Source: Geosiphon pyriformis (lineage: Eukaryota > Glomeromycota > Glomeromycetes > Archaeosporales > Geosiphonaceae). Taken from it: a stretch of 64,000 nucleotides of DNA. Under the pieces are notes generated by a model. It was given only the letters and a program-made list of their open reading frames with translations, was not told the DNA's origin and did no database searches. Below, one piece after another: positions 47,156-59,062 of this stretch. Numbering within the stretch: the stretch's first letter is position 1; every line of letters starts with the position of its first letter. The translations under genes were made by a program, and so were the position numbers. The stretch is taken from positions 2,030,200 to 2,094,199 of the forward strand of contig JAAOMT010000009.1 in the NCBI GenBank assembly GCA_016748015.1, read 5' to 3'.

Positions 47156-49388
47156 TTATGGGCAAGACATGCGCCGTTCCAGCGATTCTAATCTCGCCTT
47201 CAAAACACTCAACATGTTAGCGTAGCCTTTATCTTCTTCGCCATTTGAGGAAACAGCGGATAAAGGTGGACTGATGACATTAGCTGGATGTAAATGAGTA
47301 TGAGAAGTATGTGGTGATCCTGCAGTGCTACTTCCATTACTGTAAGTGGTAGACCGGTGCGGGTAACCCACATTACTACTAGCAATGCTGATATCACTGG
47401 ACCGTCTATCTGAATCAAGGGATGAAATACGGCTCATCCCGAAAACAGTCGAATTTCTCATTTCACGCTCAATCTTTGCAATTCTTTTCTCAAGATTCAT
47501 CAAATCCTTAACGACCTCTCGTTGCATTTCTCTGAAATGACCTCGCACCAAACTTTCAATCATAGTACCGGATGTTTGAAGGGTCTGCAATAAAGTGGAA
47601 GTCTTTCTAATTTGACCTTCCAAAGTCGATTTCAAATTTCGACTGTCAACCACGGTGTCATGAAAAGAATCAAATAAATTGATAAAAGTATCTTTGTTTG
47701 CGCAATCAGAATGAGCTATTTCGTGCAATTTCGCCATTGATAATGATGATTGTAACTGTGCGTTATCACAATCCGCAGGACTTGCTGAAACCTTTGATGA
47801 GCGAAATTCGACATTTTGTGGTGAAATAAGACCATGGATGCTAGCACTTGTTGAAGCCGAGTGAGAAATGTCTATTTTTTGTGCTGGGGAGAATGTAGGT
47901 TTGGAGTTTGATGGTGGTTTATCAAACCCATTAAATGCAGAGGTAGACAAACTGGGAGTAATTGGATTTGCAATAGGAGATGGATGATGATTCAAGTTAA
48001 AAGTACTGGGCACAGGACTATAATGAGGAGAGGCAGCTGAAGAAAGTAAATTATTTTGATTATTATAAGGCGGGGTAAATACGCTAAGATTTCTAGAGTT
48101 ACGATTATTTCTAGAGCGGTGATGTGTTAACGCAGGGTTCCTCTTTTGAGGTGAGGTCAAAGGACTACTTTTGGAATTATCAGAAGCACCTTGCAATATC
48201 GTCTTTGAAACAGCAACTGAATGACGCTTATCAGCAGTATTTTGTTGCTGTTGAAGAATTTGTTGTTGCGCTTGATGTTGTCTTGCCTCAATTATCGCCT
48301 TTTGTTGTTCTTTTAATTTTAAAGTATTGTTAACTTTTTCCATCACTTCAGGATTATTAGTGGCCTTAATGTTATTGGAGGTGATAGATGGAATAGCACA
48401 ACGTCTCTTCTTTCTCATTCTTGAATCATCATCGATAAGAACAGATAAATTAGTAGTGATCTCATTTGGCGAGAAATGTGAGTGATGTGATCGATTAGGC
48501 ATATTAATAGAAGCTGGATTAGATTTGTCACTTCCAAAATATGATGGGGATGGTTCTTGTTTGATCAAGAAATTTCCTCTAATAAAGGATAAAATTGAAA
48601 ATTAAAGTTGAACACGATTAAATTTTGAATTTTTTGAATTTTTTATTCCTAAAGATAAAAATTTATTCTACTAACCTATCTGATTCAATTGGGGAAACAG
48701 TGTGTTCGACCGGCGAAGCTACTCTTGACCCATACCTTTCATCATTAGAATTATTATTATCAAGAACTTCCTCTAAAGACATTCTTTTTCTTATGTTAAC
48801 TGGAGCTGGAGGACTGAGGTGACCCGAAGATGATGATGCATAATTCAAACGAGGACTTTTTTGTATTTTATAAGGAGTGAGAGGTGTTGATGTTGGAGAT
48901 GATATTATATTTCTGGGAATATTAGTAGCAAAAAACTCGAATTCTGCCTCTATGCAAGGACATCGAGTAATCGAAACGCGATTCAATAGACAATCCGCCA
49001 TTCCTGAGAGCAGTTCTGATTTACCCAATTTGCAGAATTCGGCCAACAAGTGATTACCAAGACGAGTTGCTGTATTACTTAAGGCACTAGCGGCTAGATA
49101 AATATCTCCTGATCGTTCATGAAAACAATAACCATCTGTGTCTAGAAATACTTGTGGTATTTTTCCAGAATTATACACGAATCCATTCGGCGATCCAAAA
49201 AAGATCACATCAATGTCTCTCAAGCTATAAAACGGTTGTGTTCCTGTTATCGTTTTAGTTATTATTGGTGAGGGGGTTGATAGAGAGGAGTCTTGTTTTG
49301 AGGGGGAGGAGTTTACTAAAGGAAAAAGGTATAGACAAAAAGGTCGCTGGTTGGCGTAAACACCAAGCTGTATTTGAGTAACTTGCAT
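47156..49388 (-). CDS. Uncharacterised 711-residue protein, probable nuclear regulator
   Basis: Two exons, 49388-48676 and 48578-47156, joined at phase 2 (donor GTTAGT, acceptor TTATTAG). I do not recognise the family. Residues 1-150 look globular, with FCLYLFPLV, a VFLDTDGYCFHER stretch and an Ala/Leu-rich helix. The middle is Ser/Pro/Asn-rich and disordered. A basic MRKKRRC cluster in the second exon could be a nuclear signal, and a Gln-rich run (QQQILQQQQN) follows. Near the C-terminus, about 150 residues (MAKLHEIAHSDCANKD ... LEKRIAKIEREMR) are helical and coiled-coil-like, and the extreme end LKARLESLERRM is another short coiled coil. Gln- and Ser-rich disorder with a basic patch and coiled coils suggests a transcription-associated protein; this is inference. 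Confidence 0.75.
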
Positions 49389-52300
49389 GATACTTTTTGT
49401 CAAAAAAGGAATGTGAAAAAATAGTTGGAATTTGGCGAAAATTAATGGAAATTTTAAAGGAGGGTAGAAAATGCCGATAAACAGCTATTTGGTGATGAAT
49501 TAAGAGGGTGGTTTTAAAGGAAGGGACGAAATTGAGTAAATTTCGAGGAAAAATATTAAAAAAGGAAGAGAAAAGAATAATAGAGAAATTGGGAGGTAGT
49601 AAATGTAGTTGGTTTAAATACCAAGACTAAAAGACTTTGCATGATCCTCAGAGAGAACTAGGCACAACAGGTTACAATTGGTAAGGCGAACCAATAACAA
49701 GGGCGCAGGTGGCAGCATTCCGAATGATTTTTGAATGATTTCAGGCCGGAAAAATGCCTTTGGATCGACATGTGGGAAATATGAACATCGGTTTGAAAAA
49801 TAAACAGGTTTGCTCTAGGGAGACGTCCGTCCCTTTGGCTCTTTTCTTTAAAAGTAAATTATATTTGTGCAATCATTAGTGGTATCCACGAAACAGATTA
49901 GCTCTGGTAATACTGCATTTAACAACATTTTGCGTATCAGCATTTCAATAAGGTAACATATTTAAAAGTCACCGCATTTAATAGTGTAATCATAAATTTT
50001 ATAATCAAAAAACATGGGATGTCAATTTATGAGAGTAGAATTGTGAAAAGATAAACTTTAGAAAAGGGGTTTCTTCTTTAGTTTAGCAACGTATTTAGGT
50101 TTTTGTAAGCTAAAGGAAAGTCTAATGTATCAAGCCAACAATATGATAAAATGCAAGCTCGTAAAAAATTCAGGTTTAAGGTTTATGTAATCCTTGATTA
50201 ATAATAATAATAATTATTAGAAGATTTTTGAGAAAGATTTATGATATAAGCAAATTTTGCAAATACACAGTTGCATGAAACTTCTTATTAAAATCACTGT
50301 ATTCTTTTCGAATGCAGAAATTAGAATAATTTCTATAATTGATCATTAGGAAATTTAATTGACATAAAAGCAATATTTTTCTCTTAAAAAAACCAACCGC
50401 GAAAAATATGTAAAAAATGAGTGATATAAGTTTAATTATTATATTACATCTATTAATCATATGTTATCTATTAGTCATATATGTATTTATTAATCATATA
50501 TATTATCTATTAGTCATATATGTTATCTGTTATAAGATTATTAACTTTAATTATTAATCTGATTATTCCTTTTTTTTTTGGTTAAATATATCACCAATGC
50601 TTGCTATAGCTCTTAAAAAACATGTTATTAGTCAAATATTAAAACTCAATTAATTTTTTCCACAAAAAAAATCAAAAGAATTGCTTTTGTAATTTACTTG
50701 TAAAAAAAAAAAAATTATTCAAGTTTTGAACAACTATTAATTTTTTTTTAATAATAAAAAAATAAAGGTAAAAGTACAAATTAAAATTTGAAATATTTGA
50801 ATGAGATTATATTTTTTTGGTAGCCTATTTTGAAAATGATTAATTAGATTGTAAATCTTTTTTTAAATCAAATTGATGAAAGGACAAATTAATTTACTAT
50901 CTTAAAATTCTTAATCAAGTAAGATTTATTGATAAGACTAAACAAACCTATTTTTTTTTCTTACTACTGTATAATAAAGTTTTATGTTATTTTTCAAGAT
51001 TGTCTGTTTAAATAAATACTATTAAAAGAAATTCTTGAAATCCCAAAATATTGTAAATAAGTATAAACTATTTTCGAAATATTTTATTTCAAAGTTTTTT
51101 AATTTATTATATAATTCACAATTTTTCAAATGACATTTTAAATTTGTCATATATTTCAATTTTACCGTGATATCAATTCTATCGCCAAAGGAGAAACAAA
51201 GAAAAAAATTTAAAAGCTACAATACTGACTCACAAAGTTAACTTATTTATATCCAACTTAATTAAGATTTGCATTGGGCATTTGAAACCAAGGAAGAGTA
51301 GAATCTTGAATTAATTTCTTTTCGAAAAGGCTCATAAAAAAAGCAGCCAATCAAATTTTTAGGGTTATAAGGTATTGTAGAAATAATTTTGAAAAAATCC
51401 TATTTATAAAATTTTAAAATCTAAAAAGTTCCCATAAATTCTCTATTGAAAAAACTTTTTTTATGATTTTATTTTAATTTATAAAAAGCATTCAGGATTC
51501 TTTAGATTTCAATTATTAGTACAGTATTTTTATTAAATTGATATGAAAATTATGGGGGCCAATCTCTTCAAAAAGTTGAACCCCTAAATTTCATTTATCT
51601 TTGAAAGCAAACCTTTGATAATCAATCAACTTTCGGAAATCTTCAAATCGATTTGCATTAAAACAAATAATCAAAAGATACATATTTGGATGTCAATTAA
51701 ACGTGAATATCTTTAATTTTTTTTTCCTAAACGGGATAGTTTATCTTTCTTTATTATCAAGGAATCGAACCAAAAATCTGTTAAATCAAAAAAGCTGTTA
51801 CCTTGATGGCAGAAGTCGAATTGATTAATAAACAGCCGAAGCAGGATTTTCAATTATCTAACGAAGATCTTACGGAAAAACGAGCCTTTGGAATTGAGAT
51901 TACTTGATTAAAAGCATTTGAACACCTAATTGAATCATAAAAAACTTGGGAACAATTATTTTCTGAAAATATATTCCCTCCGAGGCTATAGCTTTATATA
52001 ATGAAAAAAATCAATCAAGTGTCTAATAAAGGTTAGCAAGTTTCTATCTTTAAAATAATTTCTCAAAATTGTTTCAAGTTTATTATAAATTACTATTTTT
52101 GATGTACTGTATGGTTGGTTACACTTCTATTGAATTTTTTTCAATTTTTCAAAGCGGTTCGGGTTTCCTCCAGAAAATAAAAAAAAACTTTGTATGCAAC
52201 CAACCTCCAAGCGTTTCATCCGAGGACAAGGAAACAATAAATAATTTATATTATAAGGCAGTATTGAAGAAATAGCATTTCAAAATAAATATATTACATT

Positions 52301-52747
52301 TATATATTACTTTGTTTATGATTTTCATGCAGATTTCACACGAACAATACCCGGTGGATCCAAAACGATTTTCCTTGTTGACTCAAAAATTTAAGCATTG
52401 ACCATGAACTACTCCTTATTCCTTCTTTTATCCTCTATTTATTCCTAAATTCTTTTAATCTTTTTTTTTGTTGCTTGCCTGTTATTGCCTCATGAGGTTC
52501 CACCATTATATATTCGTTTCTTTTACACCCTATTGTGGTAAAAATTGGTTGGAAAGTTTATACGTTGGATAAGTTGCTGGTCTCTTATTTTCAGACAATA
52601 TATACTTCATTTTCGTTTCTTTGTTCATCAAAATCATATAAATATATTTATATAACGGTAAAATTTATCATGAAACTTATCATCAATTAGCTTTTATCTT
52701 TTGTCATATTAGAAATTTCAATACTTTATTAAGATACAAAACAACGC
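49389..52747. other. Gene-poor region with an unresolved fragment
   Basis: About 3.3 kb between divergent genes. It has imperfect repeats of TATTAGTCATATAT type near 50460-50535. Between 51808 and 52400 several plus-strand frames are richer in varied residues than the surroundings (for example AEVELINKQPKQDFQLSNED, then ISHEQYPVDPKRF near 52330), which may be remains of a gene I cannot identify. Confidence 0.35.
50460..50535. repeat. Short tandem copies of a TATTAGTCATATAT-like unit
   Basis: Four or five imperfect copies about 17-22 bp apart (TATCTATTAGTCATATATG variants). Confidence 0.6.
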
Positions 52748-55336
52748 ATGTCCTATATACCACCAGAAAATAAGAGACTAAAATTTGATCTTCGTATATT
52801 AACAACGGCCGAGCCAACTTTTCCCTCCTCATTTAACGCATCTGCCGAACCTTCATCCTTGACCCCTCTGTCCCCAATATTTTCTGATAAAACATTAAGT
52901 GTTCCACCAATTTCTAACGAAAATAAACAATATTTAGATATTAACAATAGCAGCAGAACTCCTCGAATTCCGACAGAGTTAATTCAGCATAATAGAACCA
53001 GCAATACTTTCAACCCCTCCAAAAATAATAGAAAACTTTCAGTTCATTTAAAAGAAGTTGGTCAAATAGTTTTTGAAAGGATAAAGAAATTAAATTCAAT
53101 ATACGAGACTTCAGCTCAATCTGCTGAAATTCAAGAAACTCCAGAATATTTAGTTGAAAATCTCACAGGCTCATCAGCAAGGACAAGTATAATGTCAAAT
53201 AGTGAGCAAATTGCCGTAGATTTCAGTGAAAACGATAGTGACCATAGCGAGACAGTTGAAAGCACTGCTGTAGGAGAAAATAAGTCGATTCCACCTTCAA
53301 GATACACTGCTCATAAAAGGGGAATAAATAAACGAAAACTTTGTTGTTGTATCGCATGTCCACTATGTTGTTGGACAAATCCATGGAATTTGATAACCAA
53401 GAAGAAAAGATCTTTTAATAGTAATGCCGCTCTACAGGGGAACTCTAAGGGAATTTCAATGACTCCCGAAAAAAGGAAGAAAGTGATAAAGAAGAGAAGA
53501 GATTGTTGCTGTATCATCCTTCTCATTATGATTATTATTATATTATTGTCTAATATAATCGCACTAGATGTAAATCACTTTCGTTCTCCTGCTTTAACTG
53601 ATCGTTGGGAGGATACTATAAGTTCCAATACGACAAAAAATCCCTCATCCCCAATAAATATTGCAATTAAGGCAATGGTATGCCTGACAATGTTTGACGG
53701 TTTGATATCCACCCAACCCAAGACGTTCCCTTGCGAATTTTGTGCAGATGATTTGAACCCATTTTATAATATGTCCCAGTTTTGTGTTTTGAAAGGCATT
53801 GTATCCAACGCGGTTAATGGATCAAAGTTGGAAACGGAATTAGGATGGCTGGCGAATGGGAATTTTTGTAGATGGCTTGGGGTAACTTGTGATTCTTCAC
53901 AAAGCATCACAGAATTGTATCCTTTTTTGAAGAAAGTCTTTTTATTTGGGGTACAACATATATATTATTTACATCACTTTGAAAGAATTCATCCTTGATT
54001 AGAAACTTGCTTCCCAATTTTAGAATTTTGGAGTATCCGAATATTCCTGTAACCTTTGGGAATGATCTAGGAAAATTGATTACTCTGCAAAAACTGTGAG
54101 TTCAAAGAATTTCTTTAGCTTCTAATTAATTTTCTTTTCATATATTTTATCAATAAAACTCGTTATTTTACAGCACCGTTATTGGAAATTCTGTCTATCC
54201 AAATGGCGACATCCCAAAAACTATCTTCCAACTTAGAAATTTGACTAGTATGACCTTGCAATCGACGAGTCTGAGGTCTTTACCAGACAACTTTGATAAG
54301 ATTCCCTCGTTGCAAAATTTGTACGTTTCTTGAAATCATTTTTTACAACCATATAAATATATCTTTCTCATATGATATTTCATGCTTCATTAGGGTTCTA
54401 GCAAGAAATGAACGACTCGGTGACTCGATACCAAGTTCAATCGGATCGCTTTCGCTCAAGTCTTTGTAAGTAATCAAATCAAATCAATCTTCAATATTGT
54501 GTGAATACTCACATATTGGTTTCGAAAAGGACAATATCTGCGCAGAATATTTCGGGAAACATCCCAAATATAATAGGGAATAGCAAAACATTGCAAAACA
54601 GTCTCACTTATTTGTATGTAAGCAGATTATTTTTTCCATTGTGTTTAAATTAATTTTAAAGATGCTAACTACGTGTTTCTTCCTTAAAATACAGAGATTT
54701 GGGTTTGAATCAGCTCACTGGAAATTTCCCGATCTCTCTCCTACAGCTAAAATCTTTGACTTCATTGTAAGTAAATTAATCAAAATCATGATTTTTACTC
54801 CCTGATTCTCATCAAATCTTGAATTCGGTTCTTAATTTTCAGGTCCCTTGCGAATAATAATATTTCTGGACCGATACCGGACGGGATCGGGTCATCTGGT
54901 TTTAACGAAACAATGAAAACGTTGGATTTAAGTGGGAATTCGTTTTCAGGAAATATTCCTAATTCCATCAACCAGCTATCAAACCTAAGAATTCTTTTGT
55001 TGCAAAAGAATCGTCTCTCAGGCAATATACCTACCTCGATGAGTCGTTTAGGATCCCTCACTGAACTCAATTTTAATAATAATCAATTGACTGGAAATAT
55101 TGATATGCTGGGTTCGATCAAGTCCCTGAAAAAAATGTAAGTGTTAGAAAACTTCTGAACTCCAATGATTGATTGATTTAATCTTATTTAATTTTGAATT
55201 TTCTAGAAACTTGGCTGGAAATTTATTATCAGGCTCTATACCACGAGAAATCTGTAGTAACACCTATAGCCAATGTGATTTAAAACTCAATGATCTGAAA
55301 CCCTCCACTACACAATGCCAATCATGCCAATTATAA
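52748..55336 (+). CDS. Membrane-anchored leucine-rich-repeat protein
   Basis: Eight exons: 52748-53916, 54024-54095, 54174-54320, 54394-54465, 54530-54613, 54695-54766, 54843-55136, 55207-55336; 679 residues. The N-terminal 250 residues are disordered and basic near the membrane, with a Cys-rich KLCCCIACPLCCW patch that may be palmitoylated. One hydrophobic span lies at about 254-273, with Lys/Arg before it, so the C-terminus should be outside (type II). The outer part has an LRR cap (LGWLANGNFCRWLGVTCD, as in plant receptor caps) and about ten plant-type repeats of the L-x-L-x-x-N-x-L-S-G-x-I-P form. All introns are phase 2 inside the Leu (or Met/Ile) codon of the repeat, so exons are whole repeats (72, 84, 147, 294 nt). 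No kinase domain. Likely a surface receptor or adhesion protein; ligand unknown. Confidence 0.87.
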
Positions 55337-56202
55337 ATGCTCCTTTTTTCTCCCCGTTATTATTTCCTTTCACATTTGGATATTAATGAACATTCAAGAT
55401 TTGTATAAAAATTTGTATTAGATTCTAAAACACTGACTCGAAGCAACTGTATTTATTTTAGCATTTTCATCTTAATTAAGACTAGTTTTTTGCATAACTG
55501 TTTCTAGAAATATTTACTTATTCAACTGAAATTTTAATTCAAGTGTAATATGGAGTTCCTGGTTCTCAAACTCGATATTGTATTTGTTTCCTATAAACGT
55601 CACTGAAATTCAATTATCATTGAAGGGGTTTGAAAGTCGGATCCACGTATCACGACGACAAAATTTCTTCTTTTAGCCTCAAAGTTCGAGGATATTGTTT
55701 ACTTTATCCTTCTACGAAGACCGCGTCCAAGTTCCTTTTTTGCACCAAAAAAAAATATGATTTCCTATATCAAATTTTTTGGCAAAAAATTATTTTAAAT
55801 CTTTTCTTAATGAGAATATTTTTGATCACAAAAAACGCAAAAAACTTTTAACGATAACAAGAATAAAATATTGAAAAATAACTTTTTTACAATAGTCTAT
55901 ACATAAATCAAGGGGAAATTCAAGACTAAATTTTATTTTTTATTTTTTTTTGTAAATATCCAATTTTTCAAGTAACTTTATGTGAGGTTTACAATGTATT
56001 TTTCTTAATAGATTTTTTTGGAAAGTTGTCCTACATAATGATCTGATTACTTGTGTAACATCGTGGCAGAATACTAAAACAAAAATATTTGTTATCCATA
56101 TTGATAATTCATGAGTTGATCGTCATCAGTTACCTTTCTACCTTTTTTTAAAAGCAGCCAGCAATTTCATTCAAATTTTTTTTTACTTCCACGATATAAT
56201 AC
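55337..56202. other. Intergenic region
   Basis: 3' region of the LRR gene and promoter of the nucleotidase gene. No other coding content found. Confidence 0.45.
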
Positions 56203-58552
56203 ATGACTTCTACATATAGTGTATGTATAATCTAAAATATATTTTAAAACTTTGAATCGATTTAAATACATCATAGGTCAATAGAAAATGGTTTTGAATT
56301 TGAAATCTCAAGAAATTATACTCTCCCCTTATAATTAAACCAAAAAATTGCAGATAAATTACGCTCTGCGAGCACACAAACGTGATCCTTTTATCGAATG
56401 GATCAAGGTTGGGAATCAAGAGATTTTTCATTTTATTGGTGGTCGATCACCGTACAATATACGCAAAAATATATATTAAACGTTTTTAGGCGATGATGAT
56501 GACCCCTTTTGTATTGCATGCAAAACCTATACCACCAAATGATGACCCAAATGAAAACAATGAAGAACCATACCAGATGGATGCAAACGTTGCACGCTAT
56601 TGTGACATATTGTCGAGCATCGAGGAGTTAATTAATGTGAGGACATATCTAAATAGATTTCTTATAGTTAGAGAATCAATAAATTTCAACGCAGAATTCC
56701 TTGTATTTTAGGAACATATAGGGAAACAAAAGAATGGTAATAAAATCTCCTGAAACGTTTCGAATCAAAAGTTATATATAATATTTATACCTTGAAACTG
56801 ACTTTCTTATCATATTATTAGGGGTTCCTGATCAATCAAGATTGGTCAGACTGGTTCCTTCAATTTCAACATTCCACACAAAATTACCGTTAAAAGACTC
56901 TTTTCTGCTAGCGAATGGAAAGCATTCTATTGCTGCACGTCGGTTTGTGCCACCAAGTTTTAATGATATTCGAAGGTATGTTTAAGTGAGCTTCGCTTTT
57001 TATATGGAATTCATCGAATTTCTTTTTAGAACTTGACATAATCTCAAGCATCTCTTCATTTAGAATCCTGAACACCGCTCAAGTAAGTCATCGAAACTCA
57101 TTTTAAAACATATCATGTAATGACCACAAAATTTATCTTAATCTCGCTAGATTATTGCGATTGCACCGAATTTAAAGTTGATCACATTGTAAGCAAGAAA
57201 ATCTTAGTTTTTATACCTGAATTTTCCACAAATACTAATTATGTCAAACTTTAGCGATGGTGATATGACACTTTATAATGATGGTGATGATTTCGATCAA
57301 GACTCCGCTCTCGTAAACTCACTTGTTCGGCTGCTTGAATTTGATCTGTACGTCTGTGTGGTTACGGCAGCCGGATATCATACTGATGCTCAACGATATG
57401 AACAAAGGCTTTCCGGATTGCTAAAAGGATTCGAAAGAGCTAATTTACCGAAAGAAGTTATAGAAAGGTTTTATTTATTAGGTAAAATTTTATATTCTCG
57501 TGCTAATCAATTTAATTAAAAATCTAACTTTTCACAATGTATTTTTCAGGGGGCGAATGTAATTTTTTGTTTCAATGCAAAGAAAATTATCACCTCGAGT
57601 ATATTCCTGAGGAGTAAGTTTTAGGAACTTTTCTTATTCTGTTGATTTAGTATCAAATACAATCTAAAATGGTCGCAATTAATAGCAAATACCAACCTGA
57701 ATATGTTCAATGGCAACCAGAAAAAATCGCCGCAATATTAGATGTTGCTGAGGAGAATTTACAAAGATGTATTGATGAAATGCGACTACCTTGTACAGTT
57801 CTACGCAAGAGTAAAGCTGTTGGTATGTCAAATATATTTCACAAAATATTTTTAATACCTTCAATTAATCGTTTCTGAAATTCTCGTAAAAGGAATCGTG
57901 CCAAAACCAAAGATCAAGATATTTAGAGAACAGTTGGTAGGCTTTGCATATTTGAATGCCGAGAGTTTATACACAATAATCTCACATTGGTTTATTGCTG
58001 TCAAAGGATGAATGTGCATTATCAACTCAGCATCGACTTGATACATATATACAGTCTGCGAAGGGCAAAGGTTCTGCTTTACCATTTTGTGCGTTTAATG
58101 GAGGCAGTGATGTATGGGTGGATATGTAAGTAATTACAATGATTCATTGATTTTTGTCTTTTGCATAATTTGAATCAAATATTCATATCTACGATCAACA
58201 ACAAATAGTGGCAATAAATTGATAGGTGTACAAATATTGCAAGAATTTCTTGGAGCCACGTCTGAACAGACCTTACATGTTGGAGATCAAGTAAGAAAAT
58301 TTGGCTCTTATTTTTAATAATGATATTCGATATATCACATATTTGATAATGATAAAAAGCCTAAAGTTTTTAACTTTTCCTTATTAGTTTTTGTCAACTG
58401 GAAATGACTTTGCTACTCGAAGCCAATGTTGCACATTATGGATTGTGAATCCGGAAGAAACTCAACAAGTTTTAATCGAATTAGATGGTTTGCTGGAAGC
58501 AAAAAAAGTAGACCGAGCAATTTCCAATACCAAAAATTCAGGGATTAAATAG
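56203..58552 (+). CDS. ISN1: IMP-specific 5'-nucleotidase
   Basis: Fourteen exons: 56203-56220, 56354-56407, 56490-56636, 56712-56736, 56822-56975, 57064-57082, 57151-57188, 57255-57481, 57550-57613, 57686-57822, 57893-57936, 58007-58125, 58209-58290, 58388-58552; 430 residues, close to yeast Isn1 (about 450). It hydrolyses IMP to inosine and phosphate in purine salvage in the cytosol. Family landmarks: the start MTSTYSINYALRAHKRDPFIEWIK; LITFDGDMTLY with nucleophile D153 and D155 (HAD-like D-x-D-x-T); VVTAAGYH; GGECNFLF; RKSKAVGIVPKPK; PFCAFNGGSDVWVDIGNK; and HVGDQFLSTGND around D375 and D383. Phases agree at every junction. Exons 1, 4 and 6 are only 18, 25 and 19 nt. The exon 10 acceptor (AATAG at 57681-57685) was chosen because the nearer TTTAG leads to a stop. 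Confidence 0.93.
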
Positions 58553-59062
58553 GAATTAACCTGATTATAGTTAGAAATTGAAAAAAGATTTTTTTATGAA
58601 TTTTGGTATTATTTCATGAAATATTTTAAGTTATTTCTGAAATAGGTAAACATATTGATAATTTGAGTGATCTGAAGAGATTCGGGAGGCCATGATTAAA
58701 ATATAATCAGGTCTCAAAATTGTCCCGAAATTATTCAAAACTTTGATATAAAAATTTGGTATAATTAATAGTTTGCCTATTGAGACAGCTTACTCGCATC
58801 CAGACGTTGAAACTGTATCAATTTCAAAAAAAATATAAAGCCGACAGTTGCCAACAATCAAAAGACTCCTGAAAATTTGAATTTGATTCAATCGATCTTT
58901 TCTTAACCTTTCCGTTAATTGTCAAAAACTTTAAATTCCTCTCTGCAAAATTATGCATAAAAGATTCCATTCGATGTCACCCGATATTCTTTGAAAGAAT
59001 TCATTTAATTCAAATACCATTTATTTCCAAATTATAGAAAATCCAGGTGTTTGAAAATATTA
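58553..59062. other. Intergenic region between convergent genes
   Basis: About 510 bp between the 3' ends of the nucleotidase and P450 genes. No feature seen. Confidence 0.5.

Noticed and set aside
52330-52400. VDPKRF segment resembling the kinase motif PYVDPKRFS
   Set aside because: Only five or six residues match and no other kinase block lies nearby, so the match is probably chance.
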